From Acidobacteriota bacterium (lineage in GTDB: Bacteria; Acidobacteriota; Vicinamibacteria; Vicinamibacterales; CAVVIG01): DNA of 64,000 nt. The position numbers and the translations under genes are program-made. The DNA lies in NCBI GenBank assembly GCA_003222395.1, contig QHWB01000064.1, forward strand, positions 62,001 to 126,000. The letters are read 5' to 3'. Under the pieces are notes generated by a model. That model ran no database searches. It had not been told where the DNA came from and saw only the letters and a program-made list of their open reading frames with translations. Shown here in pieces: positions 44,965 to 52,566 of this stretch (position 1 is its first letter; each line of letters opens with the position of its first letter).

Positions 44965-45183
44965 TTGAGCAAGGACGATCTGATTGACATGCAGGGTACC
45001 GTGGTGGCGGTTCACAGCGGCGGACTTTACCGCGTGCAATGCGACGCTGGCCACGAGGTGCTGGCCCAGCTCAGCGGCCGCATGCGTCGCTTCCGCATCA
45101 AAGTGGTGCCGGGGGATCGAGTCACCGTGGGCGTCTCGCCGTACGATCCAGTCCGCGGCATCATCACGTTCCGCGCCCGCTAG
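44965..45183 (+). CDS. infA: Translation initiation factor IF-1
   Basis: A 72-residue S1/OB-fold protein starting at TTG 44965. The sequence MSKDDLIDMQGTVVAVHSGG, VLAQLSGRMRRFRIKVVPGD and GIITFRAR is IF-1 throughout. AAAGGA about 11 nt upstream serves as ribosome binding site, and CATAAT at 44932-44937 is a plausible -10, so this mRNA has a normal leader. It is followed 15 bp later by a DEAD-box helicase, an arrangement that would couple two translation/RNA functions. Confidence 0.95.
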   Translation: MSKDDLIDMQGTVVAVHSGGLYRVQCDAGHEVLAQLSGRMRRFRIKVVPGDRVTVGVSPYDPVRGIITFRAR

Positions 45184-45197
45184 AACAGAAACCAGTT

Positions 45198-46583
45198 TTG
45201 AATTCCAATACAACCGATCGATCCCAGGGAAAACGGGGACCTCGCCGGGGTCCGCGCCGTGGCTCGCGGCGGCCCGGACATACTCATGGCGGCAGCCAGG
45301 GTGTGGCGCGGCCCGTTCAGGGCCGCGAGGACGGCGGGCCTGAAAGGTCCTCTGCGCACAGCGCTCCCGCGCTCGAGGCCACGCCGTGCGACTCCACGCC
45401 GGTACCGTTCACATCGCTCGGCCTCGATGCGCGTCTGCTCGAAGGCGTCCGCGATCTCGGGTTCGTCGAAACGCGGCCGATTCAGAGCGCCGTCATTCCG
45501 TTCGCCCTGGCCGGGCACGATCTGATCGCGTGCGCCGAGACCGGCACCGGTAAGACCGCTGCCTTCGTCGTGCCGACGCTGCAGTGGCTGGTGAATGCGG
45601 GAGCACCGCTAAAGGCCTGCGCTAGGGATGCGCGGGAAACGACTATGGACGCGCGAGGATCGACGGCCGAAGCGGTAGCGCAGTCCTTTAGCGCTGCCAA
45701 ATCGCGCGTGCTCGTGCTCGCGCCGACGCGCGAGCTCGCCGTGCAGATCGAAGACGAGATCCACGGCCTCGCGTACCACACGACCGTCACGAGCGCCGCG
45801 GTCTACGGAGGCGTCGAAATGGGCGCGCAGGAACGTGCGCTCAAGGCCGGCGTCGATATCATCGTCGCCACGCCGGGGCGGCTGATGGATCACATGCGCC
45901 AGCAGAACGCCGACCTGAGCGCCATCGAGCTGCTCGTGCTCGACGAAGCCGATCGCATGATGGATATGGGCTTCTGGCCCGACGTCCGCCGCATCATCGC
46001 GGCGCTGCCGACGGTGCGACAGACGCTGCTGTTCTCTGCGACGATGCCGAACGAAGTCGTGCGCGACGCGCTCGAGATCACGCGCGACGCGAAGTACGTG
46101 CAAATCGGTCAGCGCAGCGCGCCGCCGAAGAGCATCACGCACCGCGTCGAGCACGTCGCGTCGGGCGAGAAACTGAAGTGGCTGATCGAGCATCTACGCC
46201 GTCCCGAAGGCCCGGTGCTCGTCTTCACCCGCACGAAGATCGGCGCCGATCGCCTCGCACGGCAGCTCGCCTCCGCCGGCGTGCGCTGCACAGCGTTGCA
46301 CGCCAATCGGAGCCAGGATCAGCGGCGCATCGCCGTCGAGGGATTCAAGGGCGGCCGATTCAGCGTCCTGGTCGCGACCGACATCGCGGCGCGCGGACTC
46401 GACATCGACGCCATTCACACCGTCATCAATTACGAAGTTCCGGATTCCGCCGAGACATATGTGCACCGCGTCGGGCGCACCGGCCGCGCCGATGAGGTGG
46501 GACAAGCCATCACGCTCGTGGCGCCCGAGGAGCGCCGCGCGCTCGGCTATGTGGCGAAGGCCATCGGCGTTCGCTTAGAATAA
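45198..46583 (+). CDS. DEAD-box RNA helicase (RhlE-like) carrying two inserted palindromic elements
   Basis: A 461-residue helicase, taken from TTG 45198 because the reading frame upstream overlaps infA; the start is uncertain. Motifs: TSLGLDARLLEGV and TRPIQ (Q motif), AETGTGKT near residue 113, PTRELAVQ, DEAD near 248 in VLDEADRMMDMGF, SAT, TRTKIGADRLARQL, ATDIAARGLD and HRVGRTGRA. The N-terminal ~55 residues are low-complexity and partly encoded by a family C element. Residues ~135-167 (LKACARDARETTMDARGSTA) interrupt the helicase core between motif I and PTRELA and are encoded by a strong palindrome; frame is kept. RNA unwinding, perhaps in ribosome or cold-stress roles, is the family function. 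Confidence 0.92.
   Translation: MNSNTTDRSQGKRGPRRGPRRGSRRPGHTHGGSQGVARPVQGREDGGPERSSAHSAPALEATPCDSTPVPFTSLGLDARLLEGVRDLGFVETRPIQSAVIPFALAGHDLIACAETGTGKTAAFVVPTLQWLVNAGAPLKACARDARETTMDARGSTAEAVAQSFSAAKSRVLVLAPTRELAVQIEDEIHGLAYHTTVTSAAVYGGVEMGAQERALKAGVDIIVATPGRLMDHMRQQNADLSAIELLVLDEADRMMDMGFWPDVRRIIAALPTVRQTLLFSATMPNEVVRDALEITRDAKYVQIGQRSAPPKSITHRVEHVASGEKLKWLIEHLRRPEGPVLVFTRTKIGADRLARQLASAGVRCTALHANRSQDQRRIAVEGFKGGRFSVLVATDIAARGLDIDAIHTVINYEVPDSAETYVHRVGRTGRADEVGQAITLVAPEERRALGYVAKAIGVRLE
45299..45358. repeat. Family C palindromic element, copy 1, in helicase N-terminal coding region
   Basis: Two hairpins in a row: CGCGGCCC-GTTCA-GGGCCGCG, then GGGCC-TGAAA-GGTCC with one G-T pair. On the other strand the 60771-60838 element shows the same order, loops (TTTCA, TGAAA) and flanking TGTGG. 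It is read through in frame by the helicase. Confidence 0.7.
45607..45693. repeat. Family F palindrome inserted in frame in the helicase core
   Basis: Left arm CGCTAAAGGCCTGCGCTA (45607-45624) and right arm TAGCGCAGTCCTTTAGCG (45676-45693) are inverted repeats matching at 17 of 18 positions, separated by 51 bp. The element adds about 30 codons to the helicase without breaking the frame or adding a stop. Confidence 0.85.
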
Positions 46584-46591
46584 GGGCAGCA

Positions 46592-46867
46592 ATGTCTGAT
46601 CCGTTTTCGACGCCTCCCGCACCGACGACGCCTCAACCGCAGTCGCCCTCAGCAGTGGAATCTGCATGGACGCCGGCGATGGCGAAGTTCAAGTCGTGCC
46701 GCTGGCGGCGGCCACCGGACGAAGGCGTGGAATGCTGCGGCCACCGCGACGTGCTGCCGATGGCAGGCACGACCGGATTCGATCCCGAGGCCTGGTGCCC
46801 GGATTGCACGTTCTACAAGCTGCGCCGTACCCCGAAAAAACGATCGCCCGACGAATACCGCTATTAG
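46592..46867 (+). CDS. Small Cys-rich hypothetical protein
   Basis: A 91-residue protein: a Pro/Ser/Thr-rich first 25 residues, then KFKSCRWRRPPDEGVECCGHRDVLP and EAWCPDCTFYKLRR. The CCGH and CPDC pairs could form a zinc ribbon. It starts 8 bp after the helicase stop and is probably cotranscribed with infA and the helicase, suggesting an RNA or ribosome-related role, which is inference. Confidence 0.72.
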   Translation: MSDPFSTPPAPTTPQPQSPSAVESAWTPAMAKFKSCRWRRPPDEGVECCGHRDVLPMAGTTGFDPEAWCPDCTFYKLRRTPKKRSPDEYRY

Positions 46868-46903
46868 CGGTTCGGCGTCCGGCCGAAGGCGAACACGACC
46901 GAT

Positions 46904-47488
46904 TCACGCACGCGCGCGCGACAACCCGACCGCGAAGACCGCGGCGGCCCCCGTCGCCGTAATCGCGATCGCGGTCGGCGACCACCCGTCACTCAGCCAC
47001 GCCGACCACCACCCGGGACGGCGCGAACTGCCCTGCAGCGACGGCACGCGAGTACCCGCAGCGTGTGTCGTGAGACGGCTGTCAACGCTGCAAACGCCGC
47101 GAACGTTTTCTACTCCCGACACAATCGCATCGACCTCGGACGCCAGCGCGTCACCGGTCAATCTCACGCAGCCGTTCTCGACGATCACCGTGATCGCACG
47201 CGGATGCGATGAGACGCGACCCAGCTTCGCGCGCACGCGTTCGCCGATCGTCCAGTCGTCGGCCCCGTCGCCGCTGAGCTGTGAGCGGACCTCTGCCGCC
47301 GCGCCGCTAAGGCGATTGCCGAAGTCGCGGCGCGTCGCGTCGTAGGCATCCCGGGTCTTGTGCGCTGCGCGCACGACTCTGTCGCGGACCATCGACCGCC
47401 GCCGGGCTCCCCGCGCGGGATCGAACAGAAACATGAGGCCGGCGCCGATCCCGGCGCCGCATATCGTCGAGCGGAGCGCGCTATCCAT
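46904..47488 (-). CDS. BON domain membrane protein
   Basis: A 194-residue protein with AGIGAGLMFLFDPARGARRRS at the N-terminus, a segment typical of YtxH-like proteins, then a single BON domain at ~80-140 (ERVRAKLGRVSSHPRAITVIVENGCVRLTGDAL, SVDSRLTTH) and a C-terminal hydrophobic helix (AIAITATGAAAVFAVGL). BON domains bind phospholipid or peptidoglycan and protect the envelope. GGAGGA lies 7 nt before the ATG. Confidence 0.88.
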   Translation of the reverse strand: MDSALRSTICGAGIGAGLMFLFDPARGARRRSMVRDRVVRAAHKTRDAYDATRRDFGNRLSGAAAEVRSQLSGDGADDWTIGERVRAKLGRVSSHPRAITVIVENGCVRLTGDALASEVDAIVSGVENVRGVCSVDSRLTTHAAGTRVPSLQGSSRRPGWWSAWLSDGWSPTAIAITATGAAAVFAVGLSRARA

Positions 47489-47545
47489 AGTCGTCCTCCC
47501 GGTTACGCCGGAAAAACGTTCAAGGCATGTGCCCGATGGAGCGCT

Positions 47546-48640
47546 CTATTCGGAAAATTCTCTGGCGAGCTCGACCCACTCGCCATTGGGCTCGAGCTGC
47601 TGGTAAGCGCGCCAGTGCGGACGAGCCTGCTGGGAAAGTCCCATCTTTTCGAACGTGACCGCGAGATAGAAATGGGCATCGGCGTAGGAGGGATTCAGTT
47701 TGATCGCTTCGCTGTAGCAGGTCTGCGCTTCGGCAAATCGGCCGAGATCGTGGTAGATGTTCCCGAGGTTGAAATGCGCCTCGAAAAAATCCGGCTCGAG
47801 GCCTATCGCCCGCTCGTAAAGCGCCTGCGCCTCCACGATCTCGTCGCGGCTGTAATGAATATTGGCGAGATTGATCATCGCGGCGACCAGATACGGGTCG
47901 AACTCGAGCGCCTTCCGGTACTCCGCCGCCGCTTCTTCCCGCTTCGATTCATCGCCGTCGTCGAGCGCCGACCCTGTGCGGAAGTGGGCTTCGGCCTTGA
48001 ACGTGTCGCGCACGCGCGGGTGCGGTGGATCGGACGCCATCGCGGCGAACGTCTGCTTCGATGCAGGACGGCGAAGCGTCAGGATTTTCGCCGGCGCCGC
48101 ATCGATGCGGAAGTCGAATTCGAGCTGTCCCTGGCGCGACGCCAGCAGTGCGCGCACGATACTCTTGAACGAGAGCCCCTGCTCGAGGCCGTCGTTCAGT
48201 TGCTTGACGACCGGCAAATCAGGAAACGCGAAGAAGGTGTCGGCATTGGTGCGCACGACCGGGCGGATGATGCCGCACTTCACGAGGTACCGAAGGTGAT
48301 CCTCGCGGACGGCGCGATAGCGCTGCGCGAGATCGCGCATGGCGTGATATTGCCGCTTCAGCGCGTGGTGCGAGGGCATTCCCGCGAGACGGCAGAATTC
48401 CTCTTCGCTGACGACCCGGACGTTTAGTTCTTCGGCACGCCTGAGCTTCTGACTCTTCTCGCCCTCGGGTGACGGACCGAAGCCTTCGCCGCCGACGACG
48501 ACCATCGTGGTCCGCACGTTGACGTCGTCGCCGGTCGCGCCGCCAAGCTGCGCGACAAGGGCGCGCGCGTCTTTGCGTCCGAGCGAGCTGAGTTTTCCGG
48601 TAAAAACGACGATCTGTCCTGCGAGCGGCTGCAGACCCAT
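47546..48640 (-). CDS. BRCT domain, MerR-like HTH and TPR repeat protein
   Basis: A 364-residue protein from the ATG at 48640 (48664 is an alternative). Residues 1-85 form a BRCT domain: LAGQIVVFTGKLSSLGRKDA, LVAQLGGATGDDV and VRVVSEEEFCRL. Residues ~110-180 resemble a MerR-type winged helix (AVREDHLRYLVKCGIIRP, FAFPDLPVVKQL). From ~220 come four TPR units (AEYRKALEFDPYLVAAMINL, ALYERAIGLEPDFFEAHFNL, CYSEAIKLNPSYADAHFYLA). BRCT is otherwise known in NAD-dependent DNA ligases and eukaryotic repair proteins; this three-part order may link DNA binding to protein scaffolding. Function unknown. It is divergent from glk. Confidence 0.85.
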   Translation of the reverse strand: MGLQPLAGQIVVFTGKLSSLGRKDARALVAQLGGATGDDVNVRTTMVVVGGEGFGPSPEGEKSQKLRRAEELNVRVVSEEEFCRLAGMPSHHALKRQYHAMRDLAQRYRAVREDHLRYLVKCGIIRPVVRTNADTFFAFPDLPVVKQLNDGLEQGLSFKSIVRALLASRQGQLEFDFRIDAAPAKILTLRRPASKQTFAAMASDPPHPRVRDTFKAEAHFRTGSALDDGDESKREEAAAEYRKALEFDPYLVAAMINLANIHYSRDEIVEAQALYERAIGLEPDFFEAHFNLGNIYHDLGRFAEAQTCYSEAIKLNPSYADAHFYLAVTFEKMGLSQQARPHWRAYQQLEPNGEWVELAREFSE

Positions 48641-48675
48641 CGTCAGAAACGAACCTGAGGGCAAGCGACTCGAAG

Positions 48676-49689
48676 ATGAAGGAGAATGAAGCGAATGTCA
48701 ACGACAAAAGACGTTCGCGCATGCTGCTAGCCGGCGACATCGGCGGCACGAAGACGCTGCTGGGGCTGTTCGATTGCGCGTCGCCGCGTCCGGAGCCGAT
48801 CGCGACCGATTCTTTTCCGACGCTCGAGTACGACGATCTGTCCGCGATGATCGCCGCGTTCCTCCAGCAGCACGAGTCCCGCCGGGAATCCATCTCTGCC
48901 GCTTGCTTCGGCGTCGCGGGACCCGTCATCGGCGACACAGCCGAGCTGACGAACGTGCCGTGGCGCGTCGACGCGCGTCGCGTGGCCGAGGCATTTCGCC
49001 TCAAACGCACCGCCCTCCTCAACGATCTGCAGGCGATGGCGTACGCCGTGCCGCTGCTGCGACCTTCGGAGATTCACGTGCTGCAGACCGGCGCGCCGAA
49101 GCCGGGAGGGAACATCGCGGTCATCGCGGCCGGCACCGGACTCGGCCAGGCGCTTCTTCACAACGTGAACGGCCGCTTCCTGCCGTCGCCGACCGAAGCC
49201 GGGCACGCCGATTTCTGCGCACGTACCGAGCGCGAGATCGTCCTGCTGCGCGAGCTCACGGCGAGGTTCGGCCGCGCGGAGGTCGAGCGCGTCGTGTCGG
49301 GACGAGGACTCTCGAACATCCACCGCGTCGTCCACGACGGAACGTGCGCCGCCGGCATCGATCCCGACGATCTGGAATCGCCCGCGGCCATCTCCACGGC
49401 GGCCCTCGAGCGGCGCTGCGCGGAATGCGTCGAAGCGTTCGACATTTTCATCGAAGCGTACGGCGCCGAAGCGGGCAATCTCGCGCTGCGCGCGATGGCG
49501 ACGGCGGGCGTGTTTCTCGGCGGCGGCATCGCGCCGAAAATTCTCGACGCTCTCGGCGGCGGCGCGTTCATGCGCGCGTTTCGCGCGAAGACGCCGCTCG
49601 AACCGCTGCTCGAAGCGGTGCCGGTCAACGTGATCCTGAACGCCGAAGCAGGTTTGCTCGGCGCCGCTGTTTTTGCCGCAGCGCAATAA
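48676..49689 (+). CDS. glk: Glucokinase
   Basis: A 337-residue ROK/Glk-type sugar kinase. LLAGDIGGTKTLLGLFD is the phosphate loop, FGVAGPVIGD and LTNVPW follow, LLNDLQAMAY carries the catalytic Asp, GTGLGQALL is the second phosphate motif, and SPTEAGHADFC and GGGIAPKIL complete the pattern of bacterial glucokinase. The start could be 48721 instead, which would remove 15 charged residues. It phosphorylates glucose to glucose-6-phosphate. Confidence 0.94.
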   Translation: MKENEANVNDKRRSRMLLAGDIGGTKTLLGLFDCASPRPEPIATDSFPTLEYDDLSAMIAAFLQQHESRRESISAACFGVAGPVIGDTAELTNVPWRVDARRVAEAFRLKRTALLNDLQAMAYAVPLLRPSEIHVLQTGAPKPGGNIAVIAAGTGLGQALLHNVNGRFLPSPTEAGHADFCARTEREIVLLRELTARFGRAEVERVVSGRGLSNIHRVVHDGTCAAGIDPDDLESPAAISTAALERRCAECVEAFDIFIEAYGAEAGNLALRAMATAGVFLGGGIAPKILDALGGGAFMRAFRAKTPLEPLLEAVPVNVILNAEAGLLGAAVFAAAQ

Positions 49690-49779
49690 GGCGACAGAGA
49701 GGTCACCGAGCGAACTGTGGCGACGAGCGCGAAAGAGCGCGGCGTACGGCGCGCTGCGCTGTTGTATTCTTGAACTTCA

Positions 49780-49977
49780 ATGATCTGGTTCTTCGACAAG
49801 GACGGCGAGAAACTTCGCTACGAAATCAGCCGCTACCGCGGCGGTCGCTATCGTGTCGTCATCACGCGTCCTGATGGAACGGAATCGGTTGAGGAAGTCG
49901 ACGAGCCGACCGAGTTAATCGAGCGCTCCGTCCAAATCATGAACTCGCTGCGCGGCGACGGCTGGCGCGTGGCATAG
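49780..49977 (+). CDS. Small hypothetical protein
   Basis: A 65-residue protein, MIWFFDKDGEKLRYEISRYR then YRVVITRPDGTESVEEVDEP and ELIERSVQIMNSLRGDGW: a small beta-sheet followed by a helix. The pattern of alternating hydrophobic residues and conserved-looking PDG turn supports a real gene. A TGTATT hexamer lies ~11 nt before the ATG. Its 3' end overlaps the convergent GH88/105 gene by 41 bp. Confidence 0.7.
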   Translation: MIWFFDKDGEKLRYEISRYRGGRYRVVITRPDGTESVEEVDEPTELIERSVQIMNSLRGDGWRVA

Positions 49978-51475
49978 TGGCGAGCTCGTACATCTCCACC
50001 GCCGCCGCCAGCGCCATCGCCCCTCCACGATCGTCGGCGCCGGTAATCGCCTGCCGATCCATGTAATACCGCTTCGTCGGACCCGACCCGGTGCTCGTGC
50101 ACACATCGATCACGGTGCCGTCGTCGGCGACGTGCGCCGCCAGCCCGCGCCACGCGCGGTCGACCGTGCCGCGGTACGACGCGTCGAGCCAGCCGAGGCG
50201 GATGCCGCGCGCCATCGCCGTCATCAGCATCGCCGTCGCCGTTTCTTCGCGATAACTGGCGGGCTCGTCGATGACTTCACGCCACATCCCATCCGGCGCA
50301 ACGTGCTGCTTCACGGCAGCCATGTGACGTCGAAACACGTCGAGCAGTGCGGCGCGGCCCGGGTGCGATGCCGGCATGACCGTGAGCGCTTCCATCAACC
50401 CGAAGGCCGCGAATCCATTCCCGCGACCCCATGCGGCCGGCCCGTCGACCGCGTGATTGAACAAGCCGTCGGGACGCTGGAGACGCGACGCGTAGGCCGT
50501 CAGCAGCCGGACCGCCGTTTCGAGCGCCTGCGAATCGCCGCGCGCGCCAGCCCGCGCGAGTACCGACGTCACCATGAACATGTCATCGGTCCAGCCGCCG
50601 CCGTATTCGGTCACGCCCGGCGCCTTCTCCTTCATCGCGAGCGCCGCTCCCTGGTCGGCAAGCGCCCGTGCCCGCGCGTCGCCGGCCGCCGCGAGATCCG
50701 CGAACACTATCGTGCCGGCGATTGCCGTCAGCTGAATCCGATCACCGAAGAGCGGTTTGTCACCGGATCGCCACGGCGATGTTTCGCGATCGACTTTCGC
50801 GCGCCAGGAAGCGTCGCCGGTGATCGACCCCAGACGCAGCGTGCCCGTCCAGGCAACCGAAGGTATGTAGCTGATCGACGGGGCGCCAGGATATTTGGCC
50901 GCGAGCATCTTTGCGATCGTCAGCGGATCGCGGCTGACGCGCGATCGGACCGTTTCGTGGACGTTCGAGCGGCCGGGCTTCGCCCCACGCAGGATGCGCT
51001 CGAACGATTCGTTTCGCTGGAGCGGCCCGACCACCCACGGGTGTGCGTCGGCGCCGAAACCGATCGGGCGCGCGTCCTCGTCCACGAATTCGATGGCCAC
51101 GTCGGGCGCCTGGAACGTGCACCAGCGAACGAACGATTTCTCGTCGCCGTCAGCAAACGCAACCGCCGGCAACGCGCTCACGCTCCATTGGTCGCGGAGC
51201 TCGCGCGGCGCCTGCGTCTTGAACCAGCGGACCGCTTCCAGCACTGCCGCCGACGCCGCGTCGCTGCTCGCGCCCGCATACACCACGACGCGACGCTTCG
51301 TCGATTCGGCGTCGAACGCAGAGCTGTTCTCGAGCGTGAGGATCGGCCGATCGTCGCGCGTCATGCCGACGGCGCTGACGACGGACGGCTCGCCGGGCAG
51401 CCTGGCCACTGCGTTCAGATCGTCGACCGATGGGACGGCCGCGAGCACCGCGGAAACGATCAGCGTGGTGATCAT
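49937..51475 (-). CDS. Glycoside hydrolase family 88/105-like unsaturated glycuronyl hydrolase
   Basis: A 512-residue protein from the ATG at 51475 with a signal peptide (LIVSAVLAAVPS). The first ~200 residues are not typical of the family and resemble a peptidase-like alpha/beta extension (RRVVVYAGASSDAASAAVLE). The rest is an (alpha/alpha)6 barrel: YGGGWTDDMFMVTSVLARAG, DGLFNHAVDG, WGRGNGFAAFGLMEALTVMP, and GMWREVIDEPASYREETATAM, the signature of GH105/GH88. These enzymes remove the unsaturated uronic acid left by pectate or rhamnogalacturonan lyases, complementing the PL22 lyase at 2.4 kb. Tandem 16-bp repeats lie just upstream. Confidence 0.85.
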   Translation of the reverse strand: MITTLIVSAVLAAVPSVDDLNAVARLPGEPSVVSAVGMTRDDRPILTLENSSAFDAESTKRRVVVYAGASSDAASAAVLEAVRWFKTQAPRELRDQWSVSALPAVAFADGDEKSFVRWCTFQAPDVAIEFVDEDARPIGFGADAHPWVVGPLQRNESFERILRGAKPGRSNVHETVRSRVSRDPLTIAKMLAAKYPGAPSISYIPSVAWTGTLRLGSITGDASWRAKVDRETSPWRSGDKPLFGDRIQLTAIAGTIVFADLAAAGDARARALADQGAALAMKEKAPGVTEYGGGWTDDMFMVTSVLARAGARGDSQALETAVRLLTAYASRLQRPDGLFNHAVDGPAAWGRGNGFAAFGLMEALTVMPASHPGRAALLDVFRRHMAAVKQHVAPDGMWREVIDEPASYREETATAMLMTAMARGIRLGWLDASYRGTVDRAWRGLAAHVADDGTVIDVCTSTGSGPTKRYYMDRQAITGADDRGGAMALAAAVEMYELATMPRASRRRAASS

Positions 51476-51479
51476 GAGC

Positions 51480-51511
51480 GAAGTGTAACGTGAAGGAAGT
51501 GTAACGTGAAG
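51480..51511. promoter_or_regulatory. Tandem 16-bp repeat upstream of the GH88/105 gene
   Basis: GAAGTGTAACGTGAAG occurs twice in direct succession (51480-51495 and 51496-51511), starting 4 bp before the start codon. Each unit contains the near-palindrome GTGTAAC/GTTACAC on the other strand. It could be a pair of operator sites or a simple duplication. Confidence 0.55.
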
Positions 51512-51515
51512 ATCG

Positions 51516-52025
51516 TCAGAAGCCGACGCCGATGTGGACGCCGACGCCGATCGACGTGAACGTTCCGTTGCCATCGTCCTGGAAACGGATGGGCACCACG
51601 AGCTCGCCGAAGAGCGTGGCGCCGCGGCCGACGTTCAACAAGCCGTGATTCAGAATCGGCGTGAATCCCCACGAAGCCTTGTTGACGTCGAATGCCAGGC
51701 GCGCGCCGGCGCCCCACCCGTTGCCGAGGCCCCACACCGCGCCCGGATGCAGCGTGAGATCGACGTGCAGCGGATCGTTCTGGATGACCGGCACGAGCTC
51801 GAGGTCGAACGCAAACGTCTGGCTTCGCCGGACGGTGATGCCGGTCGGAAATCCGATCACGAAATCGTCGGAGATCGTGCTCGTCGTGCCGTTCGCGCGC
51901 GTCGCGAGCGGCAGAACGAATCCGATGTGACCGCCTAGGGTGTCCTGCGCCGGCGCGGCGGCGACCAGTGGTCCGAAGAACGAGACGACGGCAACGATCG
52001 CGATGACGAGTCGACGAGCGCGCAT
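51516..52025 (-). CDS. Secreted beta-rich protein, probable outer-membrane barrel
   Basis: A 169-residue protein from the ATG at 52025 with signal peptide (RRLVIAIVAVVSFFGPLVAAAPAQ-like start) and AAGGAG 7 nt upstream. The mature part alternates polar and hydrophobic residues in short strands (FVIGFPTGITV, HVDLTLHPGAVW, GAGARLAFDV, GELVVPIRF) and ends GVGVHIGVGF with a C-terminal Phe, as in small outer-membrane barrels. No ligand motif. Function unknown. Confidence 0.75.
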   Translation of the reverse strand: MRARRLVIAIVAVVSFFGPLVAAAPAQDTLGGHIGFVLPLATRANGTTSTISDDFVIGFPTGITVRRSQTFAFDLELVPVIQNDPLHVDLTLHPGAVWGLGNGWGAGARLAFDVNKASWGFTPILNHGLLNVGRGATLFGELVVPIRFQDDGNGTFTSIGVGVHIGVGF

Positions 52026-52038
52026 GTGTGCTCCTTCG

Positions 52039-52566
52039 CTACTTGAGATGATGGACGCGATCCAAAAGATCCGCGGCGGGCGATGCCGCGTCGGCGGCAA
52101 TCCAGCCGACGAGCGCGCCCGGCGATCCGAAGAGCACGATGACGGCGCCGTGACGCGGTGGCGCTGGCGCCACGCCGCGCTCGACGCGCATCCCCCGCGC
52201 GCCGCCCGCGACGAGCGCCGCCGACGGCGCCTCGATGCGCGTGGCGCCGCGGGCGCGCATCGACGCGGCCTTTCTCTGGCAGCGCGCGTACGTCTCGGGC
52301 CCGCCGGTCAACACCTCGATCGGAAGAGCGACGCGCTCGGCCGCGCCGTCTCCGATGTCGACGGCCCACAGTTGACGCTGTATCGTCGGAAGATCGCGAG
52401 GATCGGTGATTTCTTCGTGCCGCAGGAATTCCGCCCACGCGCCGTCGGGCGTGTCGGAGAAATAGTGCGCGGGACCGTCGCCGTCCGCGTGCCACCGCCC
52501 CGCCGGCTGACGATCGTCCTCCCAGAGGAATGGATAACGCGCGTCGACCTGGCGAAACCCCATCAT
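52039..52566 (-). CDS. RES domain protein, probable toxin
   Basis: A 175-residue RES-family protein from the ATG at 52566, which overlaps the stop of the upstream gene (ATGA). Family residues include the early Arg/Tyr region DARYPFLWEDDRQPAGRWH, GPAHYFSDTPDGAWAEFLRHEE with the conserved Glu, and a Ser/Asp-rich C-terminal strand pair. Characterised RES toxins degrade NAD+ and are held by an Xre-type antitoxin. The preceding gene is such an antitoxin, so this is a type II toxin-antitoxin pair with the antitoxin first. Activity is inferred, not shown. Confidence 0.85.
   Translation of the reverse strand: MMGFRQVDARYPFLWEDDRQPAGRWHADGDGPAHYFSDTPDGAWAEFLRHEEITDPRDLPTIQRQLWAVDIGDGAAERVALPIEVLTGGPETYARCQRKAASMRARGATRIEAPSAALVAGGARGMRVERGVAPAPPRHGAVIVLFGSPGALVGWIAADAASPAADLLDRVHHLK

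Noticed and set aside
48676-48720. N-terminal extension of glucokinase as a functional leader
   Set aside because: Charged and without motif; it may simply be an over-long start call, so no role is proposed.
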